Origin: Flavobacterium lacisediminis
GTDB lineage: Bacteria; Bacteroidota; Bacteroidia; Flavobacteriales; Flavobacteriaceae
Reading direction: 5' to 3'
Assembly (NCBI RefSeq): GCF_025909975.1
Contig: NZ_JAPCIO010000002.1
Location: forward strand, 186,001 to 250,000
Length of the DNA stretch: 64,000 bases
Part shown: positions 36,461 to 44,157 of the stretch, piece by piece
How positions within the stretch are numbered: position 1 is the stretch's first letter
How the letters are laid out: the number at the start of each line of letters is the position of its first letter
Program-made: the position numbers and the translations under genes
Notes under the pieces: generated by a model
The model's input: only the letters and a program-made list of their open reading frames with translations
Databases searched by the model: none
Told to the model about the DNA's origin: nothing

Positions 36461-36805
36461 ATGAAAAGAATAGTTTTATTAGTATTAGCCTGCCTTTTTT
36501 CACTAACTATGGTAGCGCAAGAGAAGAAAAGTAAAAACAAAAAAGTTGTAATTAAGGTTGCTGGAAATTGCGGTATGTGTGAAAAACGTATCGAAAAAGC
36601 AGCTTATTCTGTAAAAGGCGTTAAAAATGCAGAATGGCATGTAGATTGTCAAGATATTCATTTGGTAATTGATGAAACTAAATGTTCAGCTGATGATGTT
36701 GCAAAAGCAATTGCTGCCGTAGGACATGATACAGGTTCTATAAAAGCGGAGGATGCTGTTTATGATAAACTTCATGGTTGTTGTTTGTATGAAAGAATGA
36801 AATAG
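36461..36805 (+). CDS. Secreted heavy-metal-associated (HMA) domain protein
   Basis: 114 residues with a signal peptide at 1-19 (ending MVAQ) and one HMA ferredoxin-like domain at about 28-95. The metal motif is GNCGMC with Cys37 and Cys40, a variant of the usual GMTCxxC, followed by RIEKAAYSVKGV. Two more cysteines lie together near the end (GCCLYERMK), and another pair is in the middle. It probably binds Cu(I) or a similar soft metal in the periplasm and passes it on. It is the last gene of the cluster and is followed by a strong terminator. Confidence 0.88.
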   Translation: MKRIVLLVLACLFSLTMVAQEKKSKNKKVVIKVAGNCGMCEKRIEKAAYSVKGVKNAEWHVDCQDIHLVIDETKCSADDVAKAIAAVGHDTGSIKAEDAVYDKLHGCCLYERMK

Positions 36806-36806
36806 T

Positions 36807-36841
36807 AAAAAATCCGATTAGAATCTCTAATCGGATTTTTT
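36807..36841 (+). terminator. Terminator of the metal cluster
   Basis: A 16-bp perfect stem (36807-36822 with 36826-36841; core AATCCGATTAGA) with a three-base loop and terminal T run lies directly after the HMA stop codon. Confidence 0.93.
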
Positions 36842-36885
36842 GTTAATTTTTATTGTAATTTAAATCGTTGAATCAAAATATAACA

Positions 36886-36893
36886 TACATTTG
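36886..36893 (+). promoter_or_regulatory. -7 box of the small protein gene at 36923
   Basis: TACATTTG is an exact TAnnTTTG match. A TTG at 36868-36870 is 15 bases upstream, slightly short for a -33 element. The predicted start near 36900 leaves a leader of about 23 bases to the TTG codon at 36923. Confidence 0.55.
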
Positions 36894-36922
36894 TATTGCT
36901 TTTAGGTAGAAGTGAAATCAAT

Positions 36923-37291
36923 TTGAAAAGATTAATAAAATTACTTACTTTTTTTATGCTCACATTTTTTATGTGGGCTATTGGTGTTTCATTTACCGCC
37001 TCAAATGAAGTAGCGCCAAAATCTCAATTTGAATTTCAGCAAAAATATACTACTTCTGATTTTTCTCATTTTCAAACTGTTGAGGTTGAAGAAGGAGAAT
37101 TTATAATTATTGAATCCCAACCTGAATTTGAAGTTGAGTTGGATTGGTTTTCCAATTCAACTAAATCTTTTAACTTTTTACAATCTTCGTTAAAAGAGAA
37201 CACAAATTCATGTGTAACTTCATTATCTTCTTCAAAAGAAACAATTCCACTTTACGATTTATATTGTAATTGGAAGTTTCATCTTTCTTAA
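36923..37291 (+). CDS. Small membrane/secreted protein with a PLYxLYC tail
   Basis: 122 residues from a TTG start at 36923 (MKRLIKLLTFF); an alternative TTG at 36896 lies at the predicted transcription start and is less likely. One hydrophobic segment at about 6-25 is a signal or anchor. The middle is acidic and Ser/Phe-rich without known motifs. The end, IPLYDLYCNWKF, matches the end of the HYC_CC_PP protein (PPLYKLYCQLVF), the only similarity I can point to. It stands between the metal cluster terminator and dabA, 73 bases before the latter, so it could be the leader gene of the bicarbonate operon. Function unknown. Confidence 0.65.
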   Translation: MKRLIKLLTFFMLTFFMWAIGVSFTASNEVAPKSQFEFQQKYTTSDFSHFQTVEVEEGEFIIIESQPEFEVELDWFSNSTKSFNFLQSSLKENTNSCVTSLSSSKETIPLYDLYCNWKFHLS

Positions 37292-37326
37292 TACACATAT
37301 ATATATTTCACGTCATTTGTTTGATT

Positions 37327-37338
37327 GTGAATGTTCAC
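37327..37338. promoter_or_regulatory. Short dyad upstream of dabA, possible operator
   Basis: GTGAATGTTCAC has five-base arms (GTGAA/TTCAC) around TG, 26 bases before the dabA ATG. It lies between a TTG at 37321-37324 and a poor -7 candidate (TAATTTAT), where a regulator could act. The assignment is speculative. Confidence 0.3.
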
Positions 37339-37364
37339 TGTGTATTAATTTATTTCATTAATCA

Positions 37365-39860
37365 ATGAAAACACATACCGTTGGTTTTGACGAACACGAA
37401 GTTCTTCATAACTTAACCCATTATTTACCAGCACAAAATCCGTTGAAAGACTTTGTGCACCACAATACTTTGCATGCTTTTCAAAGTAAAAAATTTCACG
37501 ATGCACTATTAGAAGCTTCTACTATTTTTGGATACAAAACGTATTTGTCAATAACCGATTTCAGACAACGATTTGCCAATAAGGAAATCAATGAAGCAGT
37601 TTTAGATGCCGTTATTGCAAAAGCAAAAGGAGCTGAAAATCTTCAAACTTGGAAAGAAAAATTATTAAAAATCAATTATGATGAATCGGTTTCTCCAAGA
37701 ATAGGAAGTTTGCGTTCTAATTGGAAAAAATACTATGCTATAAATCTTGAAAAATCAACACACAGTTTGTTGTTTCGTGTGTTATGTAGCTACTTAGATC
37801 AAGGTGTTGCTATTTGGAATTTTCCTGTTCACGACAAAGGTTTTTTAGCTTCTATAAAAGAGTTAGAAAAAAACACGTTTAAAGGAATTTTTACGTCAAC
37901 TAGAGCTAAAAAATTATTGCAAGATGATGCTTCTATTACGCAATTATTAGAGTTAATTGTAGGGAAAGAAGAATTGTTTGAACAGTATTTGTTTGATCAG
38001 CAATTCGGACATCCTGGATGGAGCGGAATGATAGCTACTATTGAAAATAATCCAAGTTCTTTATTAGATACCAAGCAAATTACGCTAGAAGAATTAATAA
38101 AATTCGAATTGCTTTTAGAGATTGATACTTTAGATGCAAAGTTTCATGATATTTGGGCTCCACTTGGTTTTAAAATTGAAAACGAAGTGTTTTTATTATT
38201 TGAAAAAGTAGCCTATAACGAACTTTTCGATGTATTGTCGCTTTGGCAACAAGCATTTGAATGGAATTTCTATGATGCAGTTTTATCCAATGTTCAAAAT
38301 GTAAAAGAAGTTAAACAAGAAAATATACCAAGCTTTCAAGGGATGTTTTGTATGGATGACAGAGAATGTTCATTCAGAAGACATATCGAACACATTGATA
38401 AAAATGTTTCGACTTTCGGAACTGCGGCTTTCTTTAACTTCGAGTTTTTCTATCAACCGGTAAATGGAAAATTTTATACAAAATTGTGTCCAGCACCTGT
38501 TACTCCTAAATTCTTAATTAAAGAAGAGCATAGAAAGAAAAAACAAGCTAAAGATTTACATTATCACAAACAAACACATTCTTTGTTTTTTGGTTGGATA
38601 ATTAGTCAAACATTAGGGTTTTCATCAGCTTTAAAATTGTTTTTAAATATTTTTAAACCTTCGATGTCACCAGCTACAACAGCTTCTTTTAAACATTTAC
38701 ATAAGAAATCGAAATTGGTTATCGAAAACAAAGATGCCAATCAAAGAGAAAATGATTTACAAATTGGTTTTTCGGTAGAAGAAATGGTCAATAGAGTAGA
38801 AGGTCTGCTAAAAAGTATTGGGTTAGTGTCTAACTTTTCTCCTATAGTTTATGTAGTTGGCCACGGAGCAACAAGTATCAACAACACGCATTATGCAGGT
38901 TATGATTGTGGTGCTTGTTGTGGTAGACCAAGTTCGGTAAACGCAAAAGTAGCTTCGTTTGCAGCGAATCATCCAGAAGTTAGAGCTATTTTGAGACAAC
39001 GAGGAATTGATATTCCAACTTCAACACAATTTTTACCAGCTTTACATGATACGACTCGTGATGAAATTGCTTTTTATGATGAAGATAATTTGTCTGATGA
39101 AAATAAAGCTTTACACCAACAAAATGTAATCACATTTACAAAAGCCTTAGATAACAATGCAAAAGAGCGTTCAAGACGTTTTGATACGATTGATACTTCA
39201 GATACTTTAGAAAAAGTACACGAAAAAGTAAAACGTCGCTCACTTTCATTATTTGAACCACGTCCAGAGTTGAACCATGCTACTAATGCCATGTGTATTG
39301 TTGGAAGGAGAAATTTATCTAAACAATTGTTTTTAGATAGACGTTCGTTCTTGAATTCATATGACTGTGAAGTTGATCCTTCTGGAGATTATTTAGCCAT
39401 CATTTTAGGAGCAGTTGCTCCAGTAGGTGGCGGAATTAATTTGGAATACTATTTCTCAAGAGTTGATAATCAAAAATTAGGAGCTGGCTCTAAATTACCT
39501 CATAACGTAATGGGATTAATCGGAGTTGCGAATGGAATCGATGGTGATTTACGTCCAGGTTTACCAAGTCAAATGATTGAAGTGCATGACCCAGTTCGAT
39601 TATTAGTTATTGCAGAACATTTCCCAGAGAAAGTGATGTATGCGATTACAAAAAATCCGGCTACTTATGAATGGTTTAAAAATGATTGGGTAAAATTGGT
39701 GGCCGTTCATCCAGAAACAAAAGAACTTTTTGTATTTGAAGATGAAAAGTTTGTTACATATGCTCCAATTCAAGCAGTTAATTTCATTAAAGATGAATTG
39801 CAGTTGGTTGAAACCACAAAAGAGAATCTTCCGGTAGGAATAATTACTAATACATTTTAA
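37365..39860 (+). CDS. dabA: DabA, DUF2309 subunit of a DAB inorganic-carbon pump
   Basis: 831 residues. DUF2309 proteins are the carbonic-anhydrase-like subunit of DAB/DAC complexes that convert CO2 to bicarbonate vectorially using the ion gradient. The zinc ligands known for Halothiobacillus DabA (Cys, Asp, His, Cys) can be placed as Cys329 and Asp331 in MFCMDDRE, His500 in VVGHGATS and Cys515 in YDCGACCGRPSS; the His-Cys distance of 15 agrees with the family. The start HEVLHNLTHYLPAQNPLKDFVHHN is typical. dabB follows after 3 bases. Membrane-peripheral, cytoplasmic side. The ligands are intact, so an active subunit is expected. Confidence 0.92.
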   Translation: MKTHTVGFDEHEVLHNLTHYLPAQNPLKDFVHHNTLHAFQSKKFHDALLEASTIFGYKTYLSITDFRQRFANKEINEAVLDAVIAKAKGAENLQTWKEKLLKINYDESVSPRIGSLRSNWKKYYAINLEKSTHSLLFRVLCSYLDQGVAIWNFPVHDKGFLASIKELEKNTFKGIFTSTRAKKLLQDDASITQLLELIVGKEELFEQYLFDQQFGHPGWSGMIATIENNPSSLLDTKQITLEELIKFELLLEIDTLDAKFHDIWAPLGFKIENEVFLLFEKVAYNELFDVLSLWQQAFEWNFYDAVLSNVQNVKEVKQENIPSFQGMFCMDDRECSFRRHIEHIDKNVSTFGTAAFFNFEFFYQPVNGKFYTKLCPAPVTPKFLIKEEHRKKKQAKDLHYHKQTHSLFFGWIISQTLGFSSALKLFLNIFKPSMSPATTASFKHLHKKSKLVIENKDANQRENDLQIGFSVEEMVNRVEGLLKSIGLVSNFSPIVYVVGHGATSINNTHYAGYDCGACCGRPSSVNAKVASFAANHPEVRAILRQRGIDIPTSTQFLPALHDTTRDEIAFYDEDNLSDENKALHQQNVITFTKALDNNAKERSRRFDTIDTSDTLEKVHEKVKRRSLSLFEPRPELNHATNAMCIVGRRNLSKQLFLDRRSFLNSYDCEVDPSGDYLAIILGAVAPVGGGINLEYYFSRVDNQKLGAGSKLPHNVMGLIGVANGIDGDLRPGLPSQMIEVHDPVRLLVIAEHFPEKVMYAITKNPATYEWFKNDWVKLVAVHPETKELFVFEDEKFVTYAPIQAVNFIKDELQLVETTKENLPVGIITNTF

Positions 39861-39863
39861 GTC

Positions 39864-41732
39864 ATGAACGAGTTATTGCAATATTTTATACTGTTGCCGT
39901 TTTTAGGCTTTATCATTAGTTTGTTTTTGCCTGAATCTAAAGAAAAAGCCATCTCATGGACAGCTTTTGGAACAGTTTTTTTACAATTGATAGGATTAGT
40001 AGTTTTTATCATTTTTTGGATAATTGATGGTGCTAAAGATTTAAATTTAGTAGAATTATCGGTTTTAAAAACAGCTCATTACGAGTTTTTTATCGATTTC
40101 TATTTTGATCAAATTTCAGCCGTTTATTTATTCATAGGAGCTTTATTAACTTCGATGATAACTACATATAGTCGCTATTATTTACATAGAGAAAAAGGAT
40201 ACAAACGTTTTTTTAATACGGTTTTGTTTTTCTTTTTCGGATATAACTTAGCTATTTTATCAGGAAATTTCGAAACCTTATTCATTGGTTGGGAAATCAT
40301 TGGAATTTCCTCTTTCCTTTTAATTGCTTTTTATAGAGAACGTTATTTACCCGTTAAAAATGCTTTCAAAGTATTTTCAATTTACAGAATCGGGGATGTC
40401 GGATTGTTATTGGCTATGTGGGCAAGTCACCATTTATTTCATGAAAATATTACCTTCATGAAATTGAATAATTACGAATTGGTCAACGAGCATCTGCAAA
40501 ATCATTCCATTATCGGAATATTTATTGCGCTTTGTTTGGCTTGTGCTGCAGCTGCAAAATCGGCTCAGATTCCATTTTCTTCTTGGTTACCAAGAGCTAT
40601 GGAAGGACCAACACCTTCAAGTGCTATTTTCTACGGTTCATTATCAGTGCATTTAGGTGTTTTCTTAATGTTACGAACGTTTCCATTTTGGGAACATCAA
40701 ACCACTATGCGAATTGCTATTGGATTAATGGGACTAACAACGAGTTTAGCTGCATCGGTTATGGCAAGAGTACAATCTTCAGTTAAGAGTCAGGTGGCGT
40801 ATAGTTCTATTTCTCAAATTGGTATTATATTTATTGAAATTGCTTTAGGTTTCGAAACCCTAGCATTAATTCACTTCGCTGGAAATGCTTTCTTGAGAAC
40901 ATATCAATTATTAGTTTCTCCATCTGTAGTGAGTTATTTGATTCGTGACCAATTTTACAATTTCAAACCAAGAGAAAAAGCAATTGAAGATTCTTATCCA
41001 AAGAAATTAGAATACACGCTTTACATTTTAGCTTTGAAAGAATTCAATTTGGAAGGATTCTTAAATATGGTATTGTGGAAACCTTTGAAAATAATAGGTA
41101 AATCGCTAGATTTCTTGAATATTAAGAGGATTTATTTCTTATTCATTCCAATCTATTTAATGGGATTCATTACTTATAAATTCAAGTTGCATATGCCATA
41201 TCAAATTACCAATATTCTTCCAGAATTGTTTGCTTTCATCGGATTGGTATTTGTTTTTAAATCTTTTTCAGAAAGAAGAAGTCCTTTCTTAGCATGGATT
41301 TTAATCGTAATGAATCATTTTTGGATAGCACTAGCCATTGTGTTTAATGATAAAGTGAGTGTAAGCGAAATTGCTTTTTATCTTGCAGGAATTATTGTAG
41401 CAGGAATCATAGGTTATGTGGCATTATTACAGCTTCGTAAGTTAGAGAGAAAAATACTAATTAGCCAATATTTAGGTCATGTTTACGAGCATCCTAAGTT
41501 TGCTTTCTTTTTCTTGTTAGCTACTTTAGGAATTACTGGATTTCCAATTACAACCACTTTTATTGGTGAAGATTTGATTTTTAGTCATATTGATAGCAAT
41601 CAACTTATTTTAGCCTTTTTTGTAGCATCAAGTTTTGTAGTTTCAGGTATTGCTGGAATCCGAATTTATGCTCGTCTTTTCTTAGGTCCTCATGTTAAAA
41701 CGTATCATGAGTTGCCTTACAAATCATCTTAA
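39864..41732 (+). CDS. dabB: DabB-like NuoL/MrpA-type proton-conducting membrane subunit
   Basis: 622 residues with about 14-16 membrane segments, related to NuoL. The proton-channel family blocks are visible: FFGYNLAILSGNFETLFIGWEI, then FSIYRIGDVGLLLA, and the central SAQIPFSSWLPRAMEGPTPSSAIFYGSLSVH stretch (quoted in part). The partner DabA gene lies 3 bases upstream, which identifies it as DabB rather than a complex I subunit; no other nuo or mrp genes are present. It would supply the cation flow that drives CO2 hydration by DabA. The C-terminal part (after about 400) is less conserved. Confidence 0.88.
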   Translation: MNELLQYFILLPFLGFIISLFLPESKEKAISWTAFGTVFLQLIGLVVFIIFWIIDGAKDLNLVELSVLKTAHYEFFIDFYFDQISAVYLFIGALLTSMITTYSRYYLHREKGYKRFFNTVLFFFFGYNLAILSGNFETLFIGWEIIGISSFLLIAFYRERYLPVKNAFKVFSIYRIGDVGLLLAMWASHHLFHENITFMKLNNYELVNEHLQNHSIIGIFIALCLACAAAAKSAQIPFSSWLPRAMEGPTPSSAIFYGSLSVHLGVFLMLRTFPFWEHQTTMRIAIGLMGLTTSLAASVMARVQSSVKSQVAYSSISQIGIIFIEIALGFETLALIHFAGNAFLRTYQLLVSPSVVSYLIRDQFYNFKPREKAIEDSYPKKLEYTLYILALKEFNLEGFLNMVLWKPLKIIGKSLDFLNIKRIYFLFIPIYLMGFITYKFKLHMPYQITNILPELFAFIGLVFVFKSFSERRSPFLAWILIVMNHFWIALAIVFNDKVSVSEIAFYLAGIIVAGIIGYVALLQLRKLERKILISQYLGHVYEHPKFAFFFLLATLGITGFPITTTFIGEDLIFSHIDSNQLILAFFVASSFVVSGIAGIRIYARLFLGPHVKTYHELPYKSS

Positions 41733-41747
41733 TTTATTCGAAAATAT

Positions 41748-43352
41748 ATGAACGCAAATATAAAAAAATACATTCCTGCTGATGGTTTAGCAGGTTTAAA
41801 AGAAAATTTTAAAACCGATGCCATTTCAGGTTTTATCGTGTTTTTATTAGCATTGCCTTTAAGTTTAGGAATTGCAAAAGCATCTGATTTCCCTCCAATT
41901 ATGGGGTTAATTACCGCTATTATTGGTGGAATTGTAGTTTCTTTTTTCATGGGTTCTCGTTTAACTATTAAAGGACCTGCCGCAGGGTTAATTGTAATTG
42001 TAGCTGGAGCTGTTGCCGAATTTGGCAAAGGAGATAATGAAATAGGCTGGAAATTAGCTCTTGGAGCAATGGTTGTTGCAGGGATAATTCAAATTCTATT
42101 CGGAGTTTTAAAACTAGGCAAATTAGCCGATTTCTTCCCGCTTTCAGCTATTCACGGAATGTTGGCAGCGATTGGAATTATCATTATTGCAAAACAAATT
42201 CCTGTTTTATTGAATGATAATCCTGTGTTAGCAAAAGGAAAAGGGCCATTAGAATTATTAGCTAATATTCCAAATTTTATTGCTAATTTAGATCCAAAAG
42301 CGTCTATTATTGGTATTGTGAGCTTAGCAATTATGTTGGGATGGCCTTATATCAAAAACAAAACGATTAAAATGATTCCGGCTCCACTAGTAGTGTTGTT
42401 ATTTGCTATTCCATGTGAATTATTTATGAATTTCAAAGAAACAGAACCTGCTTATGCTTTGGTTAAAATTGGAAATTTTATTGATAATTTGAATTTTAAT
42501 GCAAGTTTTGATGGTTTTTCTCAAACAGGATTGTTTATTAAATATGTAATTATGTTTGCTTTAGTAGGAACATTAGAATCGTTATTAACAGTAAAGGCAA
42601 TTGATTTATTGGATCCTTTCAAGAGAAAATCAAATATGAACAAAGATTTAATTGCTGTTGGTATAGGAAATACTATTGCCGCTTTCTTGGGTGGATTGCC
42701 AATGATTTCTGAAGTAGCACGTTCTTCTTCAAATGTTAATAATGGCGCAAAAACCAGATGGGCTAATTTCTTCCACGGATTCTTTATTTTGATTTTTGTA
42801 TTATTAGCTACTCCAATATTAGAGCTTATTCCTAATGCAGCTTTAGCGGCGATGTTAATTACGGTAGGTATTAAACTAGCACATCCAAAAGAATTCATTC
42901 ATACATTTCAAATTGGTAAAGAACAATTGGCAATCTTTTTAGTAACAATTTTCTTTACTTTGTTTGAAGATTTACTTATTGGTATTGCAGCGGGTATGGT
43001 TTTAAAAATCATAATCCATTTAGTAAATGGAACTCCAATTTCTTCTTTATTTAAAGCGCCAACATTAGTTTCTTTTGAAGGAAATAAATATTTAGTTGAA
43101 ATTAGTAAAGCTGCTGTTTTTACAAACTACTTAGGAGTAAAAAGTAAATTGGAAGCTATTCCTTATGGTTTTGATGTAACAATCGATTTAAAGAAAACAA
43201 AATTAGTAGACCATTCTGTTATGGAAAATTTAGAGCACTTTAAGCATGATTATGAAGCTAATGGGGGTACAGTTAAAATTAAAGGACTTGAAAATCACAA
43301 ATCGCTTTCAGCTCATCCATTGTCTTCAAGAAAAAATTTAATTACAGAATAA
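41748..43352 (+). CDS. SulP/SLC26-family anion transporter, probably bicarbonate
   Basis: 534 residues. The membrane domain has the SulP beginning DAISGFIVFLLALPLSLGIAKAS (quoted in part) and blocks such as GSRLTIKGPAAGLIVIVAG, HGMLAAIGIIIIAKQIP and PMISEVARSSSNVNNGAKTRW. A short STAS-like domain covers about 440-520 (FDVTIDLKKTKLVDHSVMENL). SulP proteins move sulfate, bicarbonate or other anions; Na+-dependent BicA is one example. The gene lies 15 bases after dabB, and its stop shares an A with the start of the next gene, so a bicarbonate role is favoured by context. Inner membrane. Confidence 0.88.
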   Translation: MNANIKKYIPADGLAGLKENFKTDAISGFIVFLLALPLSLGIAKASDFPPIMGLITAIIGGIVVSFFMGSRLTIKGPAAGLIVIVAGAVAEFGKGDNEIGWKLALGAMVVAGIIQILFGVLKLGKLADFFPLSAIHGMLAAIGIIIIAKQIPVLLNDNPVLAKGKGPLELLANIPNFIANLDPKASIIGIVSLAIMLGWPYIKNKTIKMIPAPLVVLLFAIPCELFMNFKETEPAYALVKIGNFIDNLNFNASFDGFSQTGLFIKYVIMFALVGTLESLLTVKAIDLLDPFKRKSNMNKDLIAVGIGNTIAAFLGGLPMISEVARSSSNVNNGAKTRWANFFHGFFILIFVLLATPILELIPNAALAAMLITVGIKLAHPKEFIHTFQIGKEQLAIFLVTIFFTLFEDLLIGIAAGMVLKIIIHLVNGTPISSLFKAPTLVSFEGNKYLVEISKAAVFTNYLGVKSKLEAIPYGFDVTIDLKKTKLVDHSVMENLEHFKHDYEANGGTVKIKGLENHKSLSAHPLSSRKNLITE

Positions 43353-44116
43353 TGATAAAATATATAAAAATGAGCTTGCTATTCTTTTTTGGAATAGCGA
43401 GCTTTCTTACTGTGAATATTAGTTATGCTCAAGTAAAAGAAAGTAATAATGATATTTGGTTGCATTATTTTGGAAAGAATATGATTACTGAAAAATTTTC
43501 TTTTTCATTTGAAGCCACAATGCGCTACGCCAACGGAGTTTCTGAAAAGCAGCAATATTTTATTCGCCCATCGGTAGATTATCAATTTACTAAAAAGTTT
43601 ATGGGAAGTGTTGGATTTAGTCATTACAATACCTATTCCTACGGAAATCAGGCGATGAATAAAATTAGTATTCCCGAAAATCATTTTTGGATTCAAGGAA
43701 CTTTTGTTCAAAATAGTGGACAATTAAAAATCACACACCGATTAAGAGATGAATTTCGATATGTTGGAGTTCCAGTAATGCAATCTAATGGCGATTTAAA
43801 GATTGATCATTACGATTATCGAAATCGATTACGATATATGCTGTTGTTTAATTATCCATTGATAAAAAAGGAAGATGCAACTAAATTATTTGCGTTGTTT
43901 GGTGATGAGGTTTTTATAAATATTGGCTCCAATGCAGGAAAAACCTTTTTAAATCAGAATCGATTAATAGGTGGAGTTGGATATAATTTCGATAAAAACC
44001 ATCAGATTCAAATGAGTTACATTCATCAAAATATTTGGAATTACACGAACACATTTCAAGAGAGTAATCCCACAGTAAGATTAACTTATGTTACCAATTT
44101 CGATTGGAGAAAATAA
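43352..44116 (+). CDS. DUF2490 family outer-membrane beta-barrel protein
   Basis: 254 residues. A signal peptide (about 1-27, ending near SYAQV) is followed by a beta-rich chain with alternating aromatic/polar pattern and the DUF2490 signature NDIWLHYFGKNMITEKFSFSFE (quoted in part), DEFRYVG, and a barrel-like end (TYVTNFDWRK). DUF2490 proteins are small outer-membrane barrels of unknown function. It shares a nucleotide (TAATG) with the preceding SulP gene, so it is part of the DAB-SulP operon and could be a porin for the same solute. Function inferred from context only. Confidence 0.82.
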   Translation: MIKYIKMSLLFFFGIASFLTVNISYAQVKESNNDIWLHYFGKNMITEKFSFSFEATMRYANGVSEKQQYFIRPSVDYQFTKKFMGSVGFSHYNTYSYGNQAMNKISIPENHFWIQGTFVQNSGQLKITHRLRDEFRYVGVPVMQSNGDLKIDHYDYRNRLRYMLLFNYPLIKKEDATKLFALFGDEVFINIGSNAGKTFLNQNRLIGGVGYNFDKNHQIQMSYIHQNIWNYTNTFQESNPTVRLTYVTNFDWRK

Positions 44117-44119
44117 AAC

Positions 44120-44152
44120 AAAACCCCGATTAGAAATTTTAATCGGGGTTTT
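44120..44152. terminator. Bidirectional terminator after the DAB-SulP operon
   Basis: AAAACCCCGATTA (44120-44132) pairs with TAATCGGGGTTTT (44140-44152) around a seven-base loop. It lies between two converging genes and has A and T runs on its two sides, so it serves both. Confidence 0.92.
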
Positions 44153-44157
44153 ATATT

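Noticed and set aside
39864..41732. NADH dehydrogenase subunit 5 (NuoL) or MrpA
   Set aside because: No other nuo or mrp genes are present and the gene is tightly joined to dabA.
42521..42898. Minus-strand open frame of 125 codons inside the SulP gene
   Set aside because: It is the antisense shadow of a hydrophobic transporter region and has no independent support.
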